Source of the DNA: Setophaga petechia | Lineage: Eukaryota > Chordata > Aves > Passeriformes > Parulidae | DNA length: 64,000 bases | Reading direction: 5' to 3' | NCBI GenBank assembly: GCA_024362935.1 | Contig: JANCRA010000003.1 | Coordinates: forward strand, 51,621,844 to 51,685,843 | Part shown: positions 22,845 to 35,000 of the stretch, one piece after another | Layout: each line of letters starts with the position of its first letter | Position numbering within the stretch: position 1 is the stretch's first letter | Position numbers and translations under genes: made by a program | Notes under the pieces: model-generated | What the model was told of the DNA's origin: nothing | Database searches by the model: none | Seen by the model: the letters and a program-made list of their open reading frames with translations, nothing else

Positions 22845-25800
22845 GGGGTTTTGAGACACCCCCTCCGTCTGAATCAGGGCTACCACAAAAAGAAAACCAG
22901 CTCCCATTCTGAACTGGTACTCAAAAATAACAAAGATAGCCAAGTCTTAGTAAATGGTGAATTTCAGAACCTGAAAGTATATCAAAAAAGGATATTTATA
23001 AAAGATAAGCAAGACTTCAGCGATGGAGGTGAAATTACAACCAAATGGACATTATTTCCAAAAAGCAGGGTCAAGGATGGACAGTGAAAGACATTTTATT
23101 CACTGTCAGTCATTTTCCACACAGCTAGCATGTCCAGATTTTTTTCAGGAGCTGGTCATGTGTTATAGCAATGATGACAGGCTGTGAGGTGGCTGGTGAA
23201 TGCCTCCAGAAAGATGGAAAAGCACAGATACGTAGTGAAAAAACCCTTCTACATGCACAGGCATTAGTGGACAGGAAAGATCAGATAAATGCCAGTAAGA
23301 TGTTTCACTGATCTGTCAGAGAAAAACATCAGCATTCAGAAATTGTTGCACAAGTTGCACAAGAACAGGGTCTTTCTTCCTACACATTTTACTAACCAGA
23401 GAGAAAGAAGTTGTTAAACTGCAAAGTCTGTTTGGGACAATGTGGCAGACTGGGGGGCTGGGAAAAGGGGCTTGTTTTTATTGTAGAGGCAAGAAGGTAC
23501 AAAATTCTTGCATCTGCTGCTGCCAGGTTCTAGGGAAGTTTTGAGCTAAAAGCAAGGTCCCATGTGTTTACTGTGTAATAAGGACTTATCAACCATGTAC
23601 AAACTCATTTTATAAAATTTAAAATACTAACAGTTTCTTCAAAAAGACTGTGGCCTAGCTGGAATCCAAATTCAGTTTCACCAATTCAAGTTCTTCTTCA
23701 TATCAACAAAAAAGCCATCACAGGTTATATAATATTTTCCTGCAGAACTGAGGATGGGAAATGCAGAAGAATAATTTAGATGATGTGGCAATAAAAACAC
23801 ACAACCTACACACCCAAATGTCTGCATATCATACTCCCAAGTCCTGATATTTTGATTTAAGAAAGCTAAAAATAATTGCCTCCATGAACATTTGTGTCTT
23901 TTAAATTACCTGATCTGCCAAGAAAATAAGATCCTGTCTGTTGCTATTTTGGAATTTCTCACTAATGATTGTTGGATGGAACATTTCAGAGGATTGTCTA
24001 AGAGTTCATCACCTGAGAGTTTCTATTAATGACACAGGCAGCAAAGGAAGTTTAGTTTTCTAATCAATTATGTTGTAGAGCATTGCCTAAGTTAATTATT
24101 TTAAAGAGTGTATAGTTATGATCCAAGCATAAAACTTTAATGAACTGTAAGTTATGACCAGCTGGAAACCAGTGTCATAAAATATTCCCAACAATAAGGA
24201 ATATGGACAAAAGAGGGGGGTTTTTGTTTGTTTTCCAATTTACCACTTTCAAACTCCATGGAAGACCTATAAGCCTCCTGCTGCCTTTCCAAGATTAATG
24301 TTAGTTTAGGGAAGATCAATGATTCCTTAGCCACCAGCTAAGGGAAAAAACTTTTCATTTTTATATCCCACTTGTCAGTTTGTCACAGGTAAGAGTGAGT
24401 ATGTATTTGGGTCCAATAGGCTCATAAATAAAACAAGTAGTGACAAGAGCAATATACTGGGAACTGCTAAAAATGTTTTATTTTTATGCCTTTTTCTTCC
24501 CTCATTCCAATCTCAAAAACACCTCCACAGGATCTATAAATTTCCAAAAGAAGATGTGCAAGACCTCCTACAAGATGATGTGTCTCAGTTGTCATGCTTT
24601 GACACAAATTAACCTGGTACACAGCTTCCCAGTTTTTTTGGCCAATTTTAGTGCTCAGTAACCTTCGAGGAGGGCAATACACTCAATTTACCTAGCTGTT
24701 CCTTACATAAGGAAGGAGCAACTTCTCCATTTATTACAAAACAATAATATGAGCAACCTATAGATTTACTTTGAATTAATAGTTAGCAATACTTACATCA
24801 GAAGTTTTTTGTGGTTTTTAAATAATGAAAGTGTGATGTTGTCTAATGGCAGACAATTCCTAACAGTCACCCAGAAATTAAAAAAATCATTAAGGCAATA
24901 ATGTGGGAGTAAAAAGACATGAAATACACAAGAAAATAAAGAAAAAAAATCTTTTAAAAAGAAACATATGTGGATTAAGCCTAGTGACAGAGAGCTCATT
25001 GATGATGGTTGAACAGAACATTTTTTCCATCATCTGAGATGGAGTTTGGGGAGAGAAGCTATTGGAATAAGAGAACAAAAGTTACACAGGTCCTGATACC
25101 AACTGTATGATTAATTACTGTCTTTAAAATACCTGTATGTTTTCTATGCTACATTTTAGGGTCTAGCAAAAAAAGGCTTTGATGGTAAATAATATTTTTA
25201 AATAAATAAAACTTCTGCAGTAAGATTGTTTTTCCTACAAAAGCATCACAATAAAATCACAAATATTGTTCACAAAATGGAAAATTTAACACTTGTTCCT
25301 TCAAAAAATTAAAGCTAGATCTCATTTCCAGAGAACCTGTTGGAAATTTCAGTTGAGGCTTTCCATCATTATCATATTAATATTTCTAAATTTTGAGTGC
25401 CTGCCTTATTCAACTGCAAACTTTTTGCTACAATTTAATTGTTTATTACACAATTTCTATATATGATGGGATATAACTTGCTAAATGCTGCAGTGCCAAG
25501 TGTCTTGTAGAGTTTTATTACAATTTGATAAACAAACAAAACCAAACAAAAAACTACAAATGAATGAGTTCCTCTAATGCAACACAAAGAACAAATACAG
25601 AAGATTTAGATTATTGATAACAGTCAAGTATCAAACAGCAAAAAATAAAAAAAAAATTACTGCATTAATCTCCAATTGTAAGTCAGTTAAAGACCAGTGA
25701 TTAATAAAAAACTTGCACTCTTGAAATCTACAGCAATCATTACAAACACAGACTGGAGATAAGGCTGAAAAGAAGAGGTGACTTCCTTCTCCTTGCTATT

Positions 25801-25870
25801 CTAATTCAGTTTCAACTGCTGAAAAACATTAGAAAGTTTACTGATACTCTGCTGAATTTGCAGGCAATCC
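22845..25870. other. Unique DNA, nothing recognised
   Basis: No exon, RNA gene or mobile element was seen. A 9-bp doublet (TTGCACAAG twice) lies near 23346-23363. Confidence 0.45.
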
Positions 25871-25875
25871 CAACA

Positions 25876-26107
25876 TGGGAAGGGATGAGATTTTTGACTC
25901 CGTGTTTCAGAAGGTTGATTTATTATTTTATGATATACATTATATTAAAAGAAAATTATATATTAAAACTATACTAAAAGAATAGAAGAAAGGATTTCAT
26001 CAGAAGGTTAGCAAGGAATAGAAAGGAATGATAATAAAATCTTGTGACTGCTCACAGCCTTGACACAGGTGGCTGTCATTGGTCATCAAGTAAAAACAAT
26101 TCACATG
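25876..26107 (-). mobile_element. LTR family A copy 3, 5'-truncated, minus strand
   Basis: About 230 bp of a family A LTR lies on the minus strand. It runs from the mid-U3 segment (plus text GGTCATCAAGTAAAAACAAT near 26080) through AAAACTATACTAAAAGAATA and TTTCATCAGAAGG to GACTCCGTGTTTCAGAAGG and GGGAAGGGATGAG at the 3' end. The TATAA-prone site is unexpanded here. The first third of the LTR (the GAGAAGCTGAGAAAC region) is missing. It lies head to head with copy 4, only about 20 bp away. Confidence 0.8.
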
Positions 26108-26127
26108 CTGGGTAAACAGGGAGGAAA

Positions 26128-26590
26128 TGTAACATTCATGTTTTCTGAAAAATCCCTTGGCCCAGGATTTTCTCCTGGGAAGCTGAGAAACCTCAGAGAA
26201 AAAGGAAAACCAATTCTTACCTTATTGGCTTCTCCTGTGTTGTGCTCACATGTGGAATGTGTTTGGAGACTGCTTATCCAACAGGTGATTGTTTCATTAT
26301 TTATTTCATTTATATAAAAATATATATATTTATCATATATAATTTCATTTATTCTGCTGTGAGTTGTTTTGACTGATTGGACAGTTATGGCCAAGTTGTG
26401 TCAGGGCTCTGGAAAGAGTCACAAGTTTTCATTATTATCTTTTTAGCCTTCTGTAAGTATGCTTTCAGTATAGTTTAGTATAGTATTTTTTAATATAATA
26501 TAGTATCATAAAATAATAAATTACCCTTCTGAGAACACAGAGTCAGATACATCATTCCTTCCTGCCACGGGGCACCCTGCAAATACAATA
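26128..26590 (+). mobile_element. Solo LTR, family A copy 4, plus strand
   Basis: A 463-bp LTR that starts TGTAACATTCATGTTTTCTG and ends near ...CACCCTGCAAATACAATA. The candidate flanking hexamers AGGAAA (26122-26127) and AGGTAA (26591-26596) differ by one base, consistent with an aged 6-bp duplication. The body matches copy 1 closely (GGGAAGCTGAGAAACCTCAG, GTCAGGGCTCTGGAAAGAGT, CACAAGTTTTCATTATTATC, GAGTCAGATACATCATTCC). A local AT-rich insertion of TTTATATAAAAATATATAT type lies near 26300-26350, but the TTTAGTATAG site is not expanded (TAATATAATATAGTATCATA only). Confidence 0.85.
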
Positions 26591-26851
26591 AGGTAACACT
26601 CCTGAGGATTAAAGTGTGCAAGGTGAGGCTTTGGCATCACCAGCTGCCCTTGGAGAGGGAATCTGCAGCCCTGGAAACTGCCCAGGAGGCTCAGGCACAG
26701 CCTGCACCACACCAGCACAGAAGATCCAGCAGCACACAAGCCCAACTCAAGGATATCTTTGGGTAGTTGCAGGTAGCCTGCTCCAATTCCCATTCAAATT
26801 AGTTTGTTCCACTAACTTAGGTTTTGTTCTTTAATAAGTCTTTTCTTTTTG

Positions 26852-27402
26852 TATTGATTGTTAGATTCTTATTGATTGTTAGATTTAGTATCGATTGTTA
26901 GAAATAGTCTCTGAATTTATTGTTAAAAAATAGTCACTGTATTGATTAAATAGGTTCTGTAATGATTCTTATAATTAATCTGTATAATGGTTACTCCATT
27001 GTTTGTTAGAAACACCCTGTATTGATTGCTACAAATAGTCTCTGCATTGATGGTTAGAAATACCCTCTAGAGTTTTTACACTCTGTTTTTATTCTTACAA
27101 ATAGTCTCTGTGTTGCTAGAAATACTCTGTGTAGTTTTTACAGTTTCTGTATTGACTGTTAGAAATGGTCCCTGTATTGATTTATACAAAGAATATTTAT
27201 TGATTGTTATATTCTCTGTATTAACTGCTAAAAATACTCTCCATATTGATCCTTATAAATAATCTCTATAGTTAGATTATTTATTTGTTCCTATAATTAA
27301 GTATCTATTATCTTTATCTATTATTTATTCTTATAAATAATCTATGTTGATTTTTGTACTCTCTTGATAGGAATAATCTCTGTATTGGTTGTCAGAACTA
27401 CT
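26852..27402 (+). repeat. Highly diverged tandem array, unit about 25 bp
   Basis: At least 15 recognisable units resemble TTGATTGTTAGAAATAG, each followed by TCTCTGTA or a variant. Unit lengths mostly run 20-26 bp with a few 35-40 bp compound units (GAGTTTTTACACTCTG insertions). Phase is kept across 550 bp although individual units are only roughly similar, so the array is old. No open frame uses the periodicity. Confidence 0.85.
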
Positions 27403-27640
27403 ACGCTTCTGTTAAGAAGATAAGATTGAAGCAAAGGAATAAACTTAGAGCTGTTTGCTTGCAACCACACGAGTTCTTTTCTTTTGCCTCTGGCACTGTC
27501 CTTGCACCATGAGCTCCTCTTACAGCCCCAAATAAAAACACCAAAGAAATAGAAACTCTGTGTGCAAAACACAGCAAGGAGTGTGCACCCATCCACCCTG
27601 CATATTCCTTCTCTCTTGGGAGGATATAGCACAGCATTGA
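27403..27640. other. Unassigned segment between tandem array and CR1 tail
   Basis: It contains AAATAAAAACACC and an open minus-strand frame without a known domain. It could be part of an old LTR or of the element that carried the tandem array, but I cannot show this. Confidence 0.3.
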
Positions 27641-27649
27641 ATTTCTGTC

Positions 27650-27880
27650 ATGGTTACATGGCAGTGCTCTATATTCCTGGCCATTTTCTATGCACAGAAG
27701 CCCTTTTTTTCCCTAAATCAAAGAGGAAAACATAACTGTTGGGTTCTGATACTTTGTTTTATTTGTTTGCTCTTCTTACCTTGGGGCAGTAAAGCTGAAA
27801 ACAGCCAAGAGATAAAGGAGGAGTGGGGGCTGGACTAGATGGTCTTTAAAGGTCCTTTTCAACCCCAAATATTCTGTGGC
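27650..27880 (+). mobile_element. CR1 LINE 3' end, plus strand
   Basis: A 5'-truncated CR1 consisting only of the 3' UTR. It shares TATATTCCTGGCCAT, AGCCCTTTTTT, TTGGGTTCTGAT, ATTTGTTTG and AACAGCCAAGAGA with the 3' end of the CR1 at 16.5-16.7 kb. It ends with the bird CR1 terminus GGGCTGGACTAGATGGTCTT, TAAAGGTCC, CAACCCCAAATATTCTGTGG. Both copies appear to belong to one subfamily. Confidence 0.88.
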
Positions 27881-27889
27881 ATTTAGACT

Positions 27890-30580
27890 CCTCCCTGAGA
27901 GGCACCAGTCACCCACTCACTGTTTGGACAACCTCTCCCAAGAGGTTTGCTCCCTTTTAACTTCTCTCTTCCCATTTCTGCTGACCTTTTTAGGTTGGGA
28001 AATCTTGCCTGACAACTCTTTTAATTTTTCTTTAGAATGGCAAATGAAAGCATCTGGGACTTTTATAACTTAAGTGACATGTTTCATGGAATTTTAAATG
28101 ACATTGCCCCTCAAGATTTCTTTAAATTGCTCACGTATTTTATACCGCCTACAGAATAATGTATATAAAATCCACCATTATTCTAGCTAGGTATTTATCC
28201 TTGACAGATTGCAATGCATAGCACAGCCACAGGCAATAGGAGAAAGGTGTCAAAAGGCATCAAAAACACTCCAAAGCAGATCTTTAATCATTGCACCAAA
28301 AGGTTCCAAAAGATACTGTGGAAGTAGAAAGTGAAAGCTCTATGTATGGCTTTGTACAAAAGATAATTATTTGTCATTTAATCAAAGACATAACTGACAT
28401 AAGTTGAAAAGATTAGTGCTACAACAATCACATAATTTACTTTCCAAAAGCTCAATGTGGAATCATTAAATATGAAGTTTTCTCTTTCAGGCAACAAATT
28501 TACACAGCTGGACATCTAGAGCAAAGTGCAGCTAGATATAATACAAGGGCAGTCATGATGAGATGGAAAAATAAACAGTTTTCCTGCCTTATGCAAACAT
28601 CTCAGATGTTACAGTAAAGCCAAGTTGAGACTTTTAAAAGCTTTTAAGCCTGTGCCCACTTATATTCTCAAAACGGAGATCATTTTGTTTAGGGTACTCA
28701 GGAAAGGGAGGTTTTAAGGACTTAAATTTGTGTTTAGAATAGGAAGAGGCCAGCTTTTGTACTGGAATATCCAGCTCTTAGGGAATATTAGCATTAGCCC
28801 CAATCTACTGTAACTTTTGTGGGGTAAGGGAACATGGAATGGTATCTTCCCTTGTTTTGATCTGAAATTCAGCCTGAAAAAAAATGAATGGCTGAAGGTG
28901 AGCCAAGATTTGTTTATTTGGTTGAAAAAACCCACAGCCTTCTACTCAAAATAGAAAATTTCTCTTCAGCTCCAGAGTTCCTGATGTGACAGCAAGAAGA
29001 AAAATTCCCAAACTAAAGCCTAATACAAATGCACCAGTCTGTTCCTTGGTGTTTGCTTATGGATAATACCTGTTACTGCTGCTAGACATTACACAAGCAT
29101 GTGAAAAGGCTTATTTAGAAATCAGGAGGCAGAAATGCATCATCCCAGGCACCAGCAAGTTAATTTAAAATATAAACCTTAGTACCTTAGATTTCTAACA
29201 GCTTCCCCCAAGAAATGGAGTTATTTAGTGACCTGTGGAAGTTTAAAGCCTCCAAATCAGACTCACCACTAGGCAGTCAACAAAGCCAGTGCCTAGAATA
29301 CAGCAGGGGTTTTGGAGTGCCTACAAAACTTCCAGCAAATCTGCTCCAGCTTTTCTGGCACTGTTAGCACACCTGGATTTTCCATTACCTCCAGCCACAG
29401 CTTGAATCACCAAATCATCCATTCTACCACCAAGCACTGCTCTGTTTATAAATGCTTCTGGAAGAAATCTGCATAATGTGGATTCAGAACTTTATATTAG
29501 AGAAAAGACTCAAGGAGCACAGCCATGTCTTATGTTTCCACTGAACAGTTATACAGAAAAATCTTTTTATCATACTTTAGCTATGTAACATTTCCTTTGG
29601 TACCATTTCAAAAACTCCATTCACAAGGACAATCTCAATACTGTCCAAGCATATGTGGGTTTTTCAAACACAAGCTTTTTGTTCTTTAACACAATGAAAG
29701 CCCTGTAAAAAACATTTTCATTTTCTTTTATGTTTTCTTCTTTAAGATATTTTTACACCTCTATCTCCCCAAAAGCATCAGTAAACTGATAAACTGACTT
29801 CATCATACAATACCCTGGATCTCCTCTTTGTGTGCAACGGCCATTGAATGAGCCCACAAGATGCATGCTATAGTATGTATTACACAATATACAATATATA
29901 TTCTGCAAAATGACAGCTGAACACATGAGTTCAAGTCCAGGGAAGCAGGCTTTTCAAAACTCAGGACAGTTACCCATCTGAGATGAAAAACTGGTAGCTC
30001 CTGGGAGCTGTGGAATTCGGGAGACATTTGGCATAGTGAGCAATTACTTAGTTTGCCAAGATAGGTCTACAAAATACCAAATACATTCCCATGAGGCTGC
30101 ATAAATTGCATGTGTTCCAAGCAGTTCTCCTTTCATTACCAGCTCACTAGAGGGACATTATTCCTCTCTGAGAAGAAACTAACCTAAAATCATGCATGCC
30201 AATGCTTTCATAACATCAGAAGAGGAAAGTAGATGCAAAGCTCTGAACAGATTTCCACATTTGACATCCTCTAATCAATGCCATATTAAAGTACTGATTT
30301 GATGATAAATCACTTGTGTCCAAATTTTGAGAAAATTATTTAAAATATCCAAAGTTCTCTCTGGCTTGGCACCACAAAGCTCCAGCAGTGGCTCTAAAAG
30401 TTCCAGGTAATACTGAAGAACATGGAAAGTTTACATAACACTCCTTCCTCAAAATACACTCCCCACCCCCAAAAATAAAGAGGATTAGAAAAGTATCTTT
30501 GGATATGATAATCTTACTTGATTATTATGCTTTAATTTATAAATTGGAAACTAAAGATACCTACTGGATATGAAATAAAA
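27890..30580. other. Unique AT-rich DNA, nothing recognised
   Basis: No exon, RNA gene, LTR or LINE was recognised. Open frames are short and without domains. Confidence 0.45.
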
Positions 30581-30585
30581 ATAAA

Positions 30586-30634
30586 CCAGGTTGCTCAGGG
30601 CTCCATCCAGCCTGGCCTTGAATTCCTTTGCCTT
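30586..30634 (-). mobile_element. Short CR1 scrap, minus strand
   Basis: CCAGGTTGCTCAGGGCTCCA and the following TCCAGCCTGGCCTTGAATTC match the reverse-strand CR1 3' region (...GGTTGCTCAGAGCCCCATCC...). Only about 50 bp survive. Confidence 0.75.
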
Positions 30635-31973
30635 TGTGAATATTTTTGCAATGGAATAAGCTATAAGACGGCAGAAAATTAAGCTAAAATAATTAATCAT
30701 GTGAACAATAAACACGGAAGCACTGTAATGCCAGAACAGGTGGACAGAGAAATTCAGTGCAGCTCATTCTTTGTAATAGAATATGAAGTGCATTAACTTT
30801 CCTAGGCTCCATTTTCAAGAATACTTATTAATAATGCATCATTTAATTTAAGAGTGCTTTTTAGTAAGAAAAGAAAGGTTAGTGATTACAGATTTAGTGC
30901 TCCTAGATTGTGCATGTAAGGAAAATGCTGAAATACCACGTACAGCAAAGTGCTGCAGCTATTAATATAATCTCTGAAGGGTTACAGATTCTGTCTTTTA
31001 AGCAAAAATATCAGTGGCATTTGGAACTGTTTGTTTAAAACTGCAGACTGACAGAATGGGGACATAAAAACATACAGTAAAAGAGTATAGATGCAGTGAA
31101 GTTATACACATCTACTTGCTATATTGATTTTTAAAATATATTCCTTGGTGGACATACTTTTCTCTGTTTTCACAAATTAGTTTTCTGTAAAGTGCCTGCT
31201 GTGATACAAAGAATGATAATTGGATTTATTTTTAGCATGAAAAAATATGCACTTAAATGTCTCTTCACAGTGTGATGGTCTTTTTCTGGTAAATTGTAGA
31301 GCTATCTGCCAGTTGTCAAAAGTACTTTAAGGTCTTGAAAAATTAAAGTCATGAACCTAAAATAGTTTAAGAAAGTTTTACATTCCCAAATTTTACTCAG
31401 TATGCCACAAGCTGAGAACATCCTGCTAGTGAACCAGCAGGGAAAATATGGTCAAATAAATAAGTGTCTGCTCTTGCACAGGGAAATGCCTCAATTCCTG
31501 CTATTTACTAAGGTTACCACTGTTCACCTCACTTAGCTAGTTCCTGAAACATGAAATATGCAAAGCCACAGAGATGGATTGTATTATCACAGCATTCCCT
31601 TTCTCCCTAGATCCAAAACCTTGTGGAGGTGTGAGGGTGGTGTAACCTGTGAATTAGACCATCTCAAGATATGAGCAGTTGCAAAACAGCAGAAATAGAA
31701 AGCCAAATTTCTCATTAACCCAAGTATTTGACATTTCCTGTTTTCTCTCAGTTTGCTCAGAATTGCTGAAAGCAATTCTTCTACTCAGAAACAACAAGCG
31801 TGTTGTAATTTCTATTTAACCTTCAGGAAGAATAACCTATGAAATTTTAAAGACAGAACTGAACTAAGGGTCTGCCTTATTGCCAGCAAACCTTAATCAA
31901 ATGCAGATTGTGCAAATTTGAAAGATGCAAATGTGAGCCTGCAGCTTGAGGCCACGTTTCCTTTCTCCTGATG
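30635..31973. other. Unique AT-rich DNA, apart from the 27-bp repeat
   Basis: Apart from the 27-bp repeat copy at 30699-30725, nothing was recognised. The block between the two 27-bp copies (30726-31999) has no LTR ends, terminal inverted repeats or open frame that would make it a mobile element. Confidence 0.4.
30699..30725 (+). repeat. 27-bp direct repeat, copy 1
   Basis: Starts ATGTGAACAATAAACACG and ends GAAGCACTG. It is identical to 32000-32026 over all 27 bases, and the flanks are unrelated. Confidence 0.95.
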
Positions 31974-32001
31974 ATCTTCCTTGTGGTTCCACAAGGAAGA
32001 T
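31974..32001. repeat. Perfect inverted repeat (13-bp stem, 2-nt loop)
   Basis: ATCTTCCTTGTGG (31974-31986) is exactly complementary to 31989-32001 across a TT loop. It abuts, and overlaps by two bases, the second copy of the 27-bp repeat. Confidence 0.96.
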
Positions 32002-32026
32002 GTGAACAATAAACACGGAAGCACTG
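32000..32026 (+). repeat. 27-bp direct repeat, copy 2
   Basis: An exact copy of 30699-30725, about 1.3 kb downstream in the same orientation. It is joined directly to the right arm of the hairpin at 31974-32001. Confidence 0.95.
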
Positions 32027-35000
32027 GACAGCCACATCCTGCACTGCCATTGACACTACAGCTGACAGTGCTTGCAGTCTTTTAGGAAAGGTTTAAGGTG
32101 CATTTTGCATTCATTTTTAGCTTTTTTATTAATTTTTGGGGAATTTGCCTTTTTCCTCTAAGAGCAATATCTCAAAGTGAAGCTCAGAAAATCCCTTACC
32201 ATAGGACAGGTCTTTGAGGGTTGTCAGGGAAGCTGAAAGAACAAGAAGCTGAGAAAAAGAGAATGCAGCTAAATGCTGTAACATCATCTGACTCAAGTAA
32301 ACATAAGTAAAAGATTAATTGCAATTGTTTTAAAGACCAAAGGAGGAAGGGATTTATAATAAAATGGTACAGAACCCCTTAAAATCATTTTTTAAAATTC
32401 TTGATTTACAAATGGAAGGCACAAGCACAGACTCCAAGCCACAAGACCAGTAGAAAGACTCATGGAATTATCACTACTCTTGCCTTTGGAGACATCCATT
32501 ATTATTTCAAGAAATCCTAGTTGATAACAAAAAAAATAAGAACATCTCCCAACTGTCAGGTATCCTCTTTATTAAAGATCCTAGATTAAAGGGAAGCTGG
32601 AATGCAACAGAAATATCTATCAAACAGCAATTGATTCCACCAAGGCATATCTCACTCCATTTTTTTGGCTGCTGCAGATGCTTGACAACAAATGCATCTT
32701 GATCCCTGCTACTCAGTGTGTTGTACAAAGTGATATCTCCCAGATTAATTGGCTTAATTTACTTGTTTACTGCAGTCTTCATCTGTAAAACGGGGTATCC
32801 AGATGAAATGTAATGGACTGTGAGATGCAAAAAGTCACGTTGGATAAACCTAATGGTTCTTTCTGCTTCTGAGCTAGAAAAAGAGGCACTGTCTAATCAG
32901 CACTGTTTACAGGGCTTATATAACAATAGTTTCACATATTTCAGACTACAGGAAAAGTTACAGCTGTTAAAGTTAAGATATAAGCTAACAATAAATACTA
33001 TAAGTTCAGAAGTCTAAATGAATCCTAGACTCTTTCAAATAGGCAGTGCAGAGGCTGGCAGGATTGTCATCACCTGAAAGTAGGAAAACCTGTGTATAGC
33101 TTATCGTTACTCTCTTCTTTCCCTGTTTAATTATCTCACCAGCACATAAAACACCCTCTCTTGGGCATATTTCTTTTATTTTTGTAATCTCATCAATTTT
33201 CTTCCTGATTTCCTCTGACTAGTCCCTAGCAGCCACTGGGGTATTTATCCAAGAGAATGTCATTTTTTCCTTCTGTCCTCAAATCACCCCACCTGGAGAA
33301 TGTCTCTCGGGCACAGATTTTGTTTCTGCACATTCATAAAAGTGAGATAGACTTGATAAGGATCTGAAATGATGTAAATAAGGTGTTCATCCTGTGCCTC
33401 AATAATTTATTTAAAACTACAGCCATATTTCTTTTATCCCAGTGGACTTTATATACATATTCTATGAACATACATATTCTTTAAACCTCTGCTTTAATTT
33501 TCTTATGCTCAATCATTACATCTGAAACAAGGATGTAATTATGAAAAGTTAGCATTTGGATTTACAAAAAAAACCAAGCAAAAAACTACTAACTGAAGAA
33601 AAAGTACCTTAATTGAGTACTACTTTTTTGAAGTAAGAGGCAGTACAAATGTTTTTCCGGAATTTCTGTGAGACTGTTTAAAAATTCATCAAAGCACTTC
33701 CACACAAAGTTGAGCTTTGAAATATATCATCAAACTCAGTGTAAGTACAGACCTCCCTGCTCATTTTGAGCTTGATTGCCTAAGGAAGCACAGAAAACAT
33801 GACCACCCTCTATGCCAGTCTCCCTCCTCCAGCCCTTACATTTCCAAAACCATTGACCAGTTTCCTTCAAAGACATGAAAGCATTAAAAAGGCTCAAATA
33901 TAAGAGTATTTCCTCAAGTTGAAAAAATGTTTCTAGGTATAGAACAGAGATTAATGCTGTAGACTGAACCACATCCTGTGATGTAAGTACCTTTTAGCTC
34001 CAGCTGTCTGTGCCTGAAGTATCTATGCCTCTTCATGTTTGTTCTGTTGGATATTTAATTGAAACCTTAAATATGTACAGGAACAAAGCAACCCACTTTA
34101 TGCATGGCAAAAATAACCCTTCATGAAAAGAGTACCGAAAACAAATTAAATACTGAAAGACAAAAAACCTAGTCCTGTTTCCACAAATCAATACAGTGAA
34201 AAACTCTCCACATTGTAGATGAGCTCTTGTAAACTATGCAGTTCAGCAACCACATATTAGATTTTCTGTGCAGGAATATACTGAAGCAAACACTTGAAGG
34301 CAAGTGCAGCTGCCTTGGATGTTGGAAAAACAAGTTTTTTTAGCAGGGCAGGAGAAAGGTATATTTTAAATTGCAATTGACAGTTCCTTTACTTTGAAGG
34401 TGCTCTCAAAGTCTGAGAAACTTTGAGAGATTTTGAACATCATCTGCCTAGTTTTTATTGAGAAGAAAGACTACTGAATAATCTTTTAGAGCCCTTTTTC
34501 TGTTTCCTTTTTCCACAGGTCTGATGAAAACTCAATGACAGGAATAACCTGTGGTTCAAACTGAAAGCTACCACAGAGAGGACTCCCCACTGCAATAAAG
34601 TGGAAGAACTGAAGAGGCTGATACTCTCACATTGTCCAGCATTTAGCACTATTAGCATTTGTAATGCTTAATAGCCCGATGCAATTAATCAAATCCACAT
34701 TTTTAGAATCAGGTTCCTGACTGTGTTCAGAGGTGCTTGGGTTTCACCTTTAATATTCACTCACTGCTAATTTTAAAAACAATTCTTTAACCTGCAAAAA
34801 CTTACAAATCAGCTTTTGGCCATGAATTGCATAGGTTAGATTTCTGTATAATTCATGCTCCACTGCAGTTGGATTCTCGCAGAAGCTCCCTGAAACTATT
34901 TACCAGGTGATGATTTGTCTTGGAAATGGCAGCTGCCTTTGTTGGGACACAGGTGAAGCAATAAAGATGAGAGGCAAATGAAAGAGATGTACAAAGGAAG

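Noticed and set aside
30726..31999. Mobile element flanked by a 27-bp target duplication
   Set aside because: The interval has no terminal repeats, poly(A) tail, open frame or known repeat sequence, and 27 bp is longer than usual target duplications; a template switch explains the hairpin as well.
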